Below the pieces are notes generated by a model. It was given only the letters and a program-made list of their open reading frames with translations. It searched no databases and was not told the origin of the DNA. From contig CALUVT010000002.1 of NCBI GenBank assembly GCA_944324345.1, positions 124,001 through 188,000 on the forward strand: a stretch of 64,000 nucleotides of DNA, given 5' to 3'. The DNA is from Candidatus Gastranaerophilales bacterium. GTDB taxonomy: Bacteria; Cyanobacteriota; Vampirovibrionia; Gastranaerophilales; Gastranaerophilaceae. The position numbers and the translations under genes were made by a program. The stretch's first letter is position 1. Each line of letters starts with the position of its first letter. Of this stretch, positions 26,122 to 34,512 are shown one piece after another.

Positions 26122-26215
26122 TTGACTTTTTTTTTATATGGTTCATATTGTTGTTGATGTCTCTTTTACTGATTTAGCACTCGTATTTTGACTCCTTGAT
26201 ACGAGTGTTTTTTTT
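26122..26215 (+). ncRNA. Possible short transcript ending in a strong terminator
   Basis: TTGACT (26122-26127) and CATATT (26144-26149) could form a promoter. About 50 bases downstream is a terminator: CACTCGTAT (26178-26186) and ATACGAGTG (26199-26207), then eight T residues. No ORF lies between, so a very short RNA is possible. The hairpin alone is well supported; the promoter is weak. Confidence 0.35.
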
Positions 26216-26228
26216 ATGATTTTTTCCC

Positions 26229-26260
26229 AAAAAAATAAAGACCGGTTTAACCGGTCCTTT
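26229..26260 (-). terminator. Terminator of the small ORF at 26296-26451
   Basis: GACCGGTTTAACCGGTC is a near-perfect palindrome (26240-26256). On the minus strand it is followed by CTTTATTTTTTT. It lies about 40 bases downstream of the small ORF's stop. Confidence 0.75.
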
Positions 26261-26295
26261 TAATATAAACTCTCAATCTTACTAAACAATAAGCA

Positions 26296-26451
26296 CTACT
26301 TGACTGCTCTCAGTCCAGTTTGAATACCCGCATCTGCATTAATCATTTTAGCAGATGTTAACGCCAATTGGCGGCGTTTTCTCGCTCCTCTTAATATAAA
26401 TTCCACACTGTCGCATACATTACACGAAGGTGATTTAATCTTTTTTAACAT
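26296..26451 (-). CDS. Small basic protein with a C-x2-C pair, function unknown
   Basis: 51 residues. GGAG lies about ten bases before the ATG, and a rho-independent terminator follows the stop, so this looks like a real gene in an otherwise empty 550-base gap. The protein begins MLKKIKSPSCNVCDSVEF and continues with a basic stretch (RGARKRRQLA); the C-terminus is more neutral. The two Cys could bind metal if dimerised. No family recognised. No good promoter found. Confidence 0.5.
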   Translation of the reverse strand: MLKKIKSPSCNVCDSVEFILRGARKRRQLALTSAKMINADAGIQTGLRAVK

Positions 26452-26582
26452 ATATCCGTATCTCCGTTAATTTCTGATTACATTTTCTATATCGGTAGAT
26501 GCGTATAAAATCTTTAAATTTTTGTCTATAACTTTAATATTTTGTAACAATGGATGCTTTTATTATGATAATTTTTAGCAAC

Positions 26583-26616
26583 AAAAAAAGAATCCTGAGA
26601 ACGAGGATTCTTTTTT
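26583..26616 (-). terminator. Terminator of the rplU-rpmA operon
   Basis: AAGAATCCT/AGGATTCTT stem (26588-26612) with loop GAGAACG and T-runs on both sides, 20 bases after the rpmA stop. It can work in both directions. Confidence 0.85.
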
Positions 26617-26636
26617 CGTTAGTTTTATTTTAATGA

Positions 26637-26891
26637 CTACACAGCGTAAACGCTTACTTGTTTTCTGTCACGTCTGTGTGCTTCAAATTTTACTTGACCG
26701 TCAATTAAAGCGTATAATGTATCGTCAGAACCAATACCTACATTGTTTCCTGGATGAACTTTTGTACCTCTTTGACGAACAAGAATGTTACCGGCTTTAA
26801 CGATTTCACCGCCAAATTTTTTAACGCCTAATCGTTTCGCTTCTGAATCGCGGCCGTTACGGGTAGATCCCATACCTTTCTTATGTGCCAT
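26637..26891 (-). CDS. rpmA: Ribosomal protein bL27
   Basis: 84 residues: [20 protein letters not shown] is the conserved flexible tail that reaches the peptidyl-transferase centre, and [15 protein letters not shown] is the core signature. The N-terminus has no cleavable Firmicutes-type extension. It follows rplU in the universal rplU-rpmA order. Confidence 0.97.
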   Translation of the reverse strand: MAHKKGMGSTRNGRDSEAKRLGVKKFGGEIVKAGNILVRQRGTKVHPGNNVGIGSDDTLYALIDGQVKFEAHRRDRKQVSVYAV

Positions 26892-26953
26892 AACTTTATT
26901 CTCCTATATTATTATTATCTTATTTGCCTTCTCCGCAATTGCGGAAAATTGGT

Positions 26954-27304
26954 TTAAGCTTCTTCTGTTGTTTCAGCGGCTTTTTTCTGAGCTGATGTTC
27001 TGATTTTTGAAATCATTACTCTTGTGAAGCCTTGTCTGTGACCTTGTTTTCTTCTGTAACCTTTTTTAGGTCTTTGTTTATAAACGATCACTTTTTTGTC
27101 TTTGTCATGTTTTACGATAGTACCTTCAGCAGAAGCTCCTGCAACGTAAGGCTGTCCTACTTTAGATTTTTTACCGTTTACAATCATAACGACTTTATCA
27201 AAAACAACTTTTGAGTCTTTTTCGCCGTCTAATAATTCAACATCAAGGTATCTTCCTTCTTCTACCTGATATTGTTTTCCGCCAGTTTCTACAATTGCGT
27301 ACAT
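26954..27304 (-). CDS. rplU: Ribosomal protein bL21
   Basis: 116 residues from the internal ATG at 27304 ([17 protein letters not shown]), preceded by AGAAAGGAAA. The frame is open to 27427 but that part is untranslated leader, since the -10 lies inside it. Signature near the end: [19 protein letters not shown]. The last residues carry an acidic/Ala tail ([11 protein letters not shown]). Transcribed with rpmA from a near-consensus promoter. Confidence 0.95.
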   Translation of the reverse strand: MYAIVETGGKQYQVEEGRYLDVELLDGEKDSKVVFDKVVMIVNGKKSKVGQPYVAGASAEGTIVKHDKDKKVIVYKQRPKKGYRRKQGHRQGFTRVMISKIRTSAQKKAAETTEEA

Positions 27305-27398
27305 TTTCTTTTTCCTTTCTGGTATCGTAATCCCTGTCATAATGCTAGTGTTTACAGAGATATTTATTAACGAGTTACCGCATACTAATACACCAAAT

Positions 27399-27427
27399 AT
27401 TATCACCCGCTCAAAACCCCTTGTCAA
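27399..27427 (-). promoter_or_regulatory. Near-consensus promoter of rplU-rpmA
   Basis: On the minus strand, TTGACA (27427-27422), 17-base spacer, GATAAT (27404-27399). The resulting leader is about 85 bases long, enough for ribosomal-protein feedback, though no known L21 leader structure was identified. Confidence 0.85.
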
Positions 27428-27511
27428 GCACTATTAACATTTATTAACTTTATGCGTTGGTATGTTTGTTTGCGGTAAAATTATTCTTAGTGAGGGAGAG
27501 TAGTCAGATAG

Positions 27512-28822
27512 ATGAGATTTACTGTAGAGGAATTAAAAAAAGCAACTGATGCAAAGCTTGATGGTAGTAGAGACGGTTCATTTGAAATTTCTACTGATAC
27601 AAGGACTATAAAAAAAGGAGATATTTACCTTCCGTTGAAGGGGGCAAATTTTGATGGCGAAAATTTTTGTTCCAAAGCTTTAGATGCGGGTGCTGTCGGA
27701 TGTTTTTGCACGAAAGATAACAACCTGGATGGGATATGTTTAAAAGTTTCCGACACACTGAGTGCTTATTTAAAGATTGCAAGTTATGCAAGACAAAAAT
27801 ATAACCCAATTGTTGTTGCGATAACGGGAAGTTCGGGGAAAACTACTACAAAGGAAATGGTATATTCTATTTTGTCCGAGAAATTTAAGGCTCATAAAAC
27901 TTATTCAAATCACAATAATGAAATTGGTTTTTGTCAAACTGTTTTGTCTATGCCTGAGGATACTGAGGTTCTGATTGTTGAGATGGGAATGCGTGGGTTT
28001 GGTGAAATAGAATTGATATGCAAGTATGCATTACCTGACTATGCAATCATAACAAATGCTGGTTCTGCCCATATCGGAAGACTTGGAAGTCTTGATAATA
28101 TTGCAAAAGCAAAATGCGAAGTTACCAAGTATTTGAAAAACATGCTTATTGCGAATGATAATAACAGGATTAGAAAATTTGCAGATTTTGATGGAGAAAA
28201 GATATTCTATTCCATTGATAGTGTAAAAATCTTGGAAAAGAGAAGCGGGTATTCAAAATTTGTTTACAAAGAGAAGGTTTATGAGCTCAATGTCGATGGA
28301 GATTACAATATTGAAAATTCACTTTCTGCAATTGAATTAGCTTATAAACTGGGGATGTCCTACGATGAGATTAAAAGAGGACTGGCCTCTTATCACCCGA
28401 TAGAAAAGCGTTGGGAAGTTCAAAATATTAAGGGTATGAGTGTTATAAATGACAGTTATAATGCAAATCCTGAATCTATGAAAGCTTCAGTTTCAACATT
28501 TTTAGAGTTGTATGAAAATCCGGTTGTTGTTTTAGGTGACATGGGTGAGCTTGGTGATGACGAAGCAGAATTTCACCGTCAGGTTGGTGAATATTTGGGA
28601 GAGAAGTTCAAAGGTAAAAAGATTTTATTTTTGACGGTAGGTAAGCTTTCAAAGTATATATGTGATGAACTTTTGAAGTATGGTTTTGATGTTAAGCATT
28701 TTGATAACAACATTGAAACATCTCGTTACATTCTTGATAATTTGCATGAGGGTATTACAATATTCTTAAAAGCTTCCAGAGCCATGAAGTTTGAGGAAAT
28801 TATTGAAAATTTGAAAAACTAA
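27512..28822 (+). CDS. murF: UDP-MurNAc-tripeptide--D-Ala-D-Ala ligase
   Basis: 436 residues. ATP site AITGSSGKTTTKEM, substrate region YSNHNNEIGFCQT and VEMGMRGFGEIE, and the C-terminal INDSYNANPESMKAS are all MurF-like. It adds D-Ala-D-Ala to complete the UDP-MurNAc-pentapeptide in the cytosol. First gene of the murF-mraY-murD-ftsW-murG run; GGGAGA precedes the ATG at a longish distance. Confidence 0.95.
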   Translation: MRFTVEELKKATDAKLDGSRDGSFEISTDTRTIKKGDIYLPLKGANFDGENFCSKALDAGAVGCFCTKDNNLDGICLKVSDTLSAYLKIASYARQKYNPIVVAITGSSGKTTTKEMVYSILSEKFKAHKTYSNHNNEIGFCQTVLSMPEDTEVLIVEMGMRGFGEIELICKYALPDYAIITNAGSAHIGRLGSLDNIAKAKCEVTKYLKNMLIANDNNRIRKFADFDGEKIFYSIDSVKILEKRSGYSKFVYKEKVYELNVDGDYNIENSLSAIELAYKLGMSYDEIKRGLASYHPIEKRWEVQNIKGMSVINDSYNANPESMKASVSTFLELYENPVVVLGDMGELGDDEAEFHRQVGEYLGEKFKGKKILFLTVGKLSKYICDELLKYGFDVKHFDNNIETSRYILDNLHEGITIFLKASRAMKFEEIIENLKN

Positions 28823-28837
28823 CGGAGATATTAACTT

Positions 28838-29818
28838 ATGATAATGCTTGCTGTTGCATTTTTACTTGGAATGATATTATGTCTACTATTCGGAGTGCCT
28901 TATATAGATTTTTTGAAAAAACATATGATTGGTCAGTATGTAAAAGATTGTGCTCCTGAGGCTCATGCAAAAAAACAAGGAACTCCGACAACTGGCGGTG
29001 TATTTATTATTTTAGCTACAATTCTTGGGTCTGCTATTGCTCTTGCTATGGCTCAGAGGTTAAATACTGGTGCTTTTATAATTCTTTTAACCCTTTTATT
29101 TTATACTTTTGCAGGATTTCAGGATGATTACATAAAGCTTAAGGGAAAAGGAAACGATGGATTAACTCCCAGAGGTAAATTATTAAGACAAATTGCTATA
29201 GCTATGTTGCCGACTTTGTATTTAATAATGACTAAGACAAATGCGTTTGATGTGTATATTGGAAATTATGTTTTAAATTTATCTTGGTTTTACCCTGTAT
29301 TTGCGGTTTTTGTTATTACTGGCGCATCAAATGCTTATAATTTAACCGATGGTTTGGATGGCCTTGCAGCATCCACTGGAATATTTGCATTTTCTGCGTG
29401 TGCGATAATCTCTCTTTTTTCAGGTTGTCCTGAAGGTGCTATTATTTCAGCTTGCGTAGCCGGTGCATTGGCTGGGTTCTTAAAGTATAACAAGCCGAAG
29501 GCAGAAGTTTTCATGGGAGATACAGGATCTCTTGCAATCGGAGGTTTGCTTGGGACTGTTGCAGTTATGGGTAAATTTGAAATCTTACTTGTGTTGATTG
29601 CAGGTGTTTTTGTTATGGAGACGCTTTCTGTTATTATTCAGGTTACAAGTTTTAAAACAACAGGAAAAAGGGTTTTCAAAATGGCTCCTATTCACCATCA
29701 TTTTGAATTGTGTAATTGGAGTGAGAAAAAGATTGTTGTTGTATTTGCTTTAGTTTCAGCTTTACTTTCTTTTTCTGCTGTTTTTTTATATTTTTTCTTT
29801 AACAGAGGTATTATTTAA
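28838..29818 (+). CDS. mraY: Phospho-N-acetylmuramoyl-pentapeptide transferase
   Basis: 326 residues with about ten membrane helices. Signatures are HAKKQGTPTTGG, FQDDYIKL (catalytic Asp pair), NAYNLTDGLDGLA, GDTGSLAIGG and APIHHHFEL. It makes lipid I from UDP-MurNAc-pentapeptide and undecaprenyl phosphate at the membrane. Its stop overlaps the murD start (TAATG). Confidence 0.96.
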   Translation: MIMLAVAFLLGMILCLLFGVPYIDFLKKHMIGQYVKDCAPEAHAKKQGTPTTGGVFIILATILGSAIALAMAQRLNTGAFIILLTLLFYTFAGFQDDYIKLKGKGNDGLTPRGKLLRQIAIAMLPTLYLIMTKTNAFDVYIGNYVLNLSWFYPVFAVFVITGASNAYNLTDGLDGLAASTGIFAFSACAIISLFSGCPEGAIISACVAGALAGFLKYNKPKAEVFMGDTGSLAIGGLLGTVAVMGKFEILLVLIAGVFVMETLSVIIQVTSFKTTGKRVFKMAPIHHHFELCNWSEKKIVVVFALVSALLSFSAVFLYFFFNRGII

Positions 29819-31185
29819 TGAAAGCTATTTGTCCGAATTTAAAATTGTTTGATAAAAAAGTATTAGTTTTGGGTTTGTCTAAAAGCGGAATTTCTGCTGC
29901 AAAGTATTTAAATTCAGCAGGTGCTGATGTTTATTTAACAGAAAGCAGAGAACCAAAATCCGGGGATAATGTAAAAATTGAAGAATTAAGGAATTTGGGT
30001 GTGCATGTTGAAACAGGCGGACATAGTGATGAATTTATAAAGGATTCATATATAGCTGTGACAAGCCCGGGCATTCCTCCCCGAAGTGATATTATGGCTC
30101 GTTTGAAAAAAGAAAATATTGAAGTAATCTCAGAAGTTGAGCTTGCTTTTACTCAAACAGGTGTTCCTTTTATTGCGATAACTGGAACTAACGGGAAGAC
30201 TACCACAACAGCTCTTACCGCACATATACTGTCAAGTGAATATAAGGCTGAACCATGTGGAAATTATGGGGTTCCCCCTTGTGATCTTTTGGATAAAGAT
30301 TTAGATTTTATGGTTTGTGAATGTAGTTCATTTCAGCTTGAATATAGCAATTCATTTGTCCCTCAGATTTCTGTATGGACAAATTTTACACCTGATCATA
30401 TAGATTGGCACGGTGGGTTGGAAAATTACTTTAAGGCAAAGGCTAAAATATTTAAGGGCCCTCAAGCTCCCCAATTTTCGGTTTTGAATGCTAAAGATAA
30501 AAAACTTCTGGAATTTTCCAAAGAATGTACAGGGACAGTATTTTTATTTGATGGTGATGTCGGTGAAAACTGCTCTTATATAAGAGATAATTCTATATAT
30601 TATAAAAGAAGCGGAAAAGAAGAAAAAATTATTGACTTGTGCGATTGTCCGCTTATTGGAAATCACAATTATCAGAATGTGATGTGTTCGGTTATTGTGG
30701 CAAAAATAGAAGGTGTTTCAAATGAAAACATCAGAAACTCTATAATGACATTTAAGGTGCCTGAACATAGATTAGAAAAGTTTGCTCATACTGACAAGAC
30801 AGTATTTTATAACGACTCAAAGGCTACGAACCCCGAGGCTAGCTTAGTTGCGATAAATTCATTTAATGATTGTGATGTTGTCTTAATAGCCGGTGGACGT
30901 GATAAAAATACTGATTTAAGTGAATTTTGTGATGCCATAAAAAAACATATTAAGACCGTTGTATTAATTGGAGAGGCTGCTGACAGGTTTGAAGAAAACC
31001 TTCGTAAAAACGATTTCAATAACATATTAAGAGCATCTTCGATGGAAGAAGCAATAGACAAATCAATAGAATTGAATTCGGATGTTGTTTTGCTATCTCC
31101 TGCATGTGCAAGTTTTGATATGTATAGTGGATATGAAGAAAGAGGAAGGGTATTTAAACAATATGTCTTATCAAAGATCAACTAG
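29818..31185 (+). CDS. murD: UDP-MurNAc-L-Ala--D-Glu ligase
   Basis: 455 residues. N-terminal Rossmann domain (KVLVLGLSKSGISAAKYL), central ATP motif AITGTNGKTTTTAL, ligand region NFTPDHIDWH, and C-terminal YNDSKATNPEASLVA. It adds D-Glu to UDP-MurNAc-L-Ala. Its 3' end overlaps ftsW by 23 bases. Confidence 0.96.
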   Translation: MKAICPNLKLFDKKVLVLGLSKSGISAAKYLNSAGADVYLTESREPKSGDNVKIEELRNLGVHVETGGHSDEFIKDSYIAVTSPGIPPRSDIMARLKKENIEVISEVELAFTQTGVPFIAITGTNGKTTTTALTAHILSSEYKAEPCGNYGVPPCDLLDKDLDFMVCECSSFQLEYSNSFVPQISVWTNFTPDHIDWHGGLENYFKAKAKIFKGPQAPQFSVLNAKDKKLLEFSKECTGTVFLFDGDVGENCSYIRDNSIYYKRSGKEEKIIDLCDCPLIGNHNYQNVMCSVIVAKIEGVSNENIRNSIMTFKVPEHRLEKFAHTDKTVFYNDSKATNPEASLVAINSFNDCDVVLIAGGRDKNTDLSEFCDAIKKHIKTVVLIGEAADRFEENLRKNDFNNILRASSMEEAIDKSIELNSDVVLLSPACASFDMYSGYEERGRVFKQYVLSKIN

Positions 31186-32341
31186 ACGAGAACCACGATC
31201 CGGTCGTGATGATCATCCTATTCAAAGTGTGATAATATCTTCGCCTGATAAAACACTTTTAATAGTTGTTGCTTTCCTTGTTATTATTGGCTTTTTGGCT
31301 ATATTTTCCGCAACAGCTCCAAAATGTTTGGATGAGGGCGGAAATCCCGCACAGTTTTTAATAAAGCAAGTTATTTGTTTTGTTGTCGGGTTTATTGGTT
31401 TAAAATTTTTCATGAATTATGATTACAAGAAACTTGCTGATTGGAATGTCATAATAATGGTTTCCATTTTACTTGCATTGATTCTTGTTGATTTTACTCC
31501 TCTTGGTGTTACAGTAAACGGAGCAAAAAGATGGATTAATATTGCTGGATTTCAGCTTCAGCCTTCTGAATTTGCTAAGCCTGCAGTTGTTTTGCTCTTG
31601 GCTAATGCTTTTAGAAAAGATGCTAATCTTTTTGATCAGGATAAGTGGGTTTGGGCGTTTTTGCCGATAATTATGATGGCCGGTCTTATATTTATTCAGC
31701 CTAACTTGTCAATGGTTATTCTGCTTGGGATGACAACTGTTGTTATGTACATGGCAGCCGGTGGGTCTTTAAAGCTGTTTTTGAGTTGTGTTGGAGCTTT
31801 AATTACTACAGTTATTATTGGTTTGACAACTATTATTAAACCGTATCAGCTTCAGCGTTTAAAAACTTGGCGAAATCCCGATTTAGATCCTTTGGGTGCT
31901 GGGTACAATATTATTCAGTCGCTTATTGCTTTCGCATCCGGCGGTTTTAGCGGTGTCGGATATGGCGGATCTATTCAAAAATTATCTTATTTACCTGAAT
32001 GTCATACTGACTTTATTTTCGCAATTATAGCTGAAGAACTTGGTTTTGTCGGATGTGTTCTTGTAATAGGATTATTTTTCACGTTTATGCAAAGAGGCTT
32101 TTTGATTGCTGCTCGCTGCCCAGATATATACGGAAAATTGTTGGCGGTAGGAATTACATTTTCTATTGTATTTCAGGCGTTTATGAATATGAGTGTTGCA
32201 AGTTCTTTTCTTCCAACAACCGGCGTTCCTCTTCCTTTTATAAGTTATGGGGGGTCTTCTTTAATTGTTTCACTTATAATGGTAGGTATACTTTTAAATA
32301 TTTCTAAAAAAAGAATTAAAAAGATAAGGAACAGATATTAA
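31163..32341 (+). CDS. ftsW: FtsW/SEDS-family peptidoglycan glycosyltransferase
   Basis: 392 residues from ATG 31163, chosen because GAGGAAGGG lies upstream; an in-frame ATG at 31133 lies further inside murD. A charged cytosolic tail precedes about ten membrane helices. SEDS signatures are INIAGFQLQPSEFAKPAVVL, GAGYNIIQSLIAFASGGFSGVGYG and the late PLPFISYGGSSL. It polymerises septal glycan from lipid II. The next gene begins at its stop codon (TTAATG). Confidence 0.95.
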   Translation: MSYQRSTRREPRSGRDDHPIQSVIISSPDKTLLIVVAFLVIIGFLAIFSATAPKCLDEGGNPAQFLIKQVICFVVGFIGLKFFMNYDYKKLADWNVIIMVSILLALILVDFTPLGVTVNGAKRWINIAGFQLQPSEFAKPAVVLLLANAFRKDANLFDQDKWVWAFLPIIMMAGLIFIQPNLSMVILLGMTTVVMYMAAGGSLKLFLSCVGALITTVIIGLTTIIKPYQLQRLKTWRNPDLDPLGAGYNIIQSLIAFASGGFSGVGYGGSIQKLSYLPECHTDFIFAIIAEELGFVGCVLVIGLFFTFMQRGFLIAARCPDIYGKLLAVGITFSIVFQAFMNMSVASSFLPTTGVPLPFISYGGSSLIVSLIMVGILLNISKKRIKKIRNRY

Positions 32342-33429
32342 TGAAAAAATTTTTTATAACAGGTGGCGGAACAGGTGGACATATTTATCCTGCTATAGCT
32401 GTAGCTGATGCGTTAAAGGATTATGAAATCTATTACGTGGGAAATCCAAAGAATTTAGAGTTTGAAATAGTTAGCAAGAAGGGATATAATTTCTTGGGTG
32501 TTGACATTTCAGGAATGCCAAGAACTTTTGGATTAAAGCTTTTTAAGTGGATTTTTCAGCTTTGTTTTGCTATTTTGAAGTGTTGTGGTTATATTTCTAA
32601 ATATAAGCCTGATGCTGTTTTTGGTACAGGTGGTTATGTTTCTGCTCCGGCTCTCCTTGCTGCAAAAATAATGAATGTCCCTTTTATGATGCATGATTGT
32701 GATGCTCAGCCTGGGCTTGTTACAAGAAAAATCGCTCCTTATGCATCGTGTGTTTCGTTAGCGTTTGACTGTGCGGAAAAATATGTTAAAAATAAAAACT
32801 GTCACATTAATGGAAATCCTATAAGAGCTGAGTTTCAAACTTTATCAAAATCTAACGCAAGAGAACGTTTGGGATTGGAAAATAAATTAACGCTTTGTAT
32901 TATGGGTGGTTCCCAAGGGGCTCGCTCTATTAATGATGCTTCTATTCATGTTTTGAAACAGCTTTCAAAAGAATTTGATACGCAAATTATATTCCAAACA
33001 GGTAAGAAAAATTTTGGAACCGTTATTGAGCAGTTGCTAAAAATTTACCCTGAGTATGAGACTGACAAAAATATTATTATTAAACCTTATTTTGATGACA
33101 TGGTAACGGTTCTAAAGGCTTCTGACATAGCACTGTCAAGGTCTGGCTCATTAAGTATTTCTGAAATTTGTGCATCGGGAATTGCTTCTGTATTTGTACC
33201 TTATCCTTATGCTGCGGCAGATCATCAACGTAAAAATGCTCGGTACATGCTTGAAAAAAATGCTGCACTTTATATTGAAGATGATGAACTAAATCCTGCA
33301 AAGCTTTTGAACGTTTTGACTCTTATAATTGCAGATAAAACAAAATTGGCAGAATTGCAAAATAGTGCCCTATCTTTGGCAAAATTTGACGGAGTTCAAA
33401 GAATTGTTGAACAATTGCTAAATATTTAA
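32341..33429 (+). CDS. murG: Lipid II synthase (UDP-GlcNAc transferase)
   Basis: 362 residues. N-terminal FITGGGTGGHIYPAIAVADAL, central IMGGSQGARSINDA, and C-terminal SRSGSLSISEICASGIASVFVPYPYAAADHQ with the UDP-binding His/Gln. It adds GlcNAc to lipid I on the inner face. Last of the cluster here; murC, murB and ftsQ, often next, are not present. Confidence 0.96.
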   Translation: MKKFFITGGGTGGHIYPAIAVADALKDYEIYYVGNPKNLEFEIVSKKGYNFLGVDISGMPRTFGLKLFKWIFQLCFAILKCCGYISKYKPDAVFGTGGYVSAPALLAAKIMNVPFMMHDCDAQPGLVTRKIAPYASCVSLAFDCAEKYVKNKNCHINGNPIRAEFQTLSKSNARERLGLENKLTLCIMGGSQGARSINDASIHVLKQLSKEFDTQIIFQTGKKNFGTVIEQLLKIYPEYETDKNIIIKPYFDDMVTVLKASDIALSRSGSLSISEICASGIASVFVPYPYAAADHQRKNARYMLEKNAALYIEDDELNPAKLLNVLTLIIADKTKLAELQNSALSLAKFDGVQRIVEQLLNI

Positions 33430-33454
33430 AAAAAAGAGGTTATTTCTAACCTCT
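33428..33454 (-). terminator. Terminator of the minus-strand gene at 33513
   Basis: AGAGGTTA/TAACCTCT stem (33435-33454) with loop TTTC. On the minus strand it is followed by a run of T residues. In the plus direction, after murG, the U-tract is missing, so it mainly serves the convergent gene. Confidence 0.75.
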
Positions 33455-33457
33455 AGT

Positions 33458-33490
33458 CTACACTTTCACACTATACTTTTACACTACACA
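33458..33490 (-). repeat. 13-bp imperfect tandem repeat, 2.5 copies
   Basis: CTACACTTTCACA, CTATACTTTTACA, CTACACA in the 3' untranslated region of the gene at 33513. Too short to assign meaning. Confidence 0.5.
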
Positions 33491-33512
33491 TTTATATCTA
33501 TTTTGAATTGTT

Positions 33513-34349
33513 TTATGTTGCACTGTTTTTAATTATCCCTAGAGCTGCAAGTGTCCCTATTACTGCTCCTACAGCTATACCTAAAAATGTTTTACTTTTT
33601 GCACCGGTTTTAATTCCCTTCCAGATAAGCCCTGCTGAGCCCAATAGACCACCACCAACTACTGCACCGCCTGCGATATTACCTGCGAATTTTTTAGCAT
33701 CCTCACTTCTTCCAACCGGTTGCCCTGTTAGTAAAGCAATGTTTTCTTCCGCAGTTTTGTTATCTGCAAATCCAAATGTTAATGTTTGGAGGAATCCTTG
33801 AGTGAATGAATCTCTGCCGTTTTGTCTTATATCATCCATTACACTGCATCCGTTAATTTGCTTATACATAGTCGTTGCACGATTGCTTATTTCTTCTTCA
33901 CTTGCGTTCGGATATAAACTCCTTACACTTTCTATGAAGTCTCTATATGCCAATTGTATTTGTTGCTGTTCATTTCTCATGATCTTGTCATGCAAGTAAC
34001 CGGCTTTTTTGGAGATCCCTTCCAGTGGAGAATTTAATTTTAGGTCTGCATTACGCATATTTTCTTGCATTCTAATATTATTATTAATCATGAAATCCTG
34101 GTAATTTTGGAAGTTTTTAAAGTAGTTTTCGTAGCTATAGTCTCCACCATAATACCCTGGCATATATGGTATAGCTCCCATAGCATTCATTCCAAATACA
34201 CTACCATTCATTGTCAGCATTGGATCCATAGCCATACCGCTATATGGATATACATCCAATCCAGTCAAGTCATTTAATGCTATTTGATTATTGTACAGGT
34301 TTGGAAATAATCCATACATTCCTGCTGCTGCCATATTATAACCTGACAT
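33513..34349 (-). CDS. Met/Tyr/Asn-rich protein with C-terminal glycine-zipper hairpin, unknown
   Basis: 278 residues. The first about 95 are low-complexity, rich in Met, Tyr, Gly, Asn and Pro, with no signal peptide. Residues about 100-190 form a charged helical region. From about 218 to the end come two Gly/Ala-rich hydrophobic segments (AGGAVVGGGLLGSAGLIW; LGIAVGAVIGTLAALGI), likely a membrane hairpin. GGAGG precedes the start and a terminator follows the stop. No family is recognised. The composition suggests a structural or surface role, which is inference. Confidence 0.7.
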   Translation of the reverse strand: MSGYNMAAAGMYGLFPNLYNNQIALNDLTGLDVYPYSGMAMDPMLTMNGSVFGMNAMGAIPYMPGYYGGDYSYENYFKNFQNYQDFMINNNIRMQENMRNADLKLNSPLEGISKKAGYLHDKIMRNEQQQIQLAYRDFIESVRSLYPNASEEEISNRATTMYKQINGCSVMDDIRQNGRDSFTQGFLQTLTFGFADNKTAEENIALLTGQPVGRSEDAKKFAGNIAGGAVVGGGLLGSAGLIWKGIKTGAKSKTFLGIAVGAVIGTLAALGIIKNSAT

Positions 34350-34460
34350 AACCTAACCTCCAAATTAAATTTTAACCTACCTTACTTATATAAAAACTTT
34401 CTGCTTTAACAAATTGCTTTTTTAATATTAAAAATATTACAATTTCGTAACAATAGTGTA

Positions 34461-34489
34461 TTGATTTTTTTTACAAATACCTGTAAAAT
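34461..34489 (+). promoter_or_regulatory. Promoter of the TPR gene at 34513, with a dyad in the spacer
   Basis: TTGATT (34461-34466), 17-base spacer, TAAAAT (34484-34489). The perfect dyad TTTACA-AATACC-TGTAAA (34470-34487) overlaps the spacer and -10 and could be an operator. Confidence 0.5.
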
Positions 34490-34512
34490 GCTTTTATATT
34501 GAGGTATTACGG

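Noticed and set aside
27305-27427. N-terminal extension of bL21
   Set aside because: The near-consensus promoter lies inside it, and [11 protein letters not shown] is the universal bL21 start.
31082-31162. Longer FtsW start inside murD
   Set aside because: The extra residues are not FtsW-like; the ATG at 31163 has a better ribosome site and gives the usual length.
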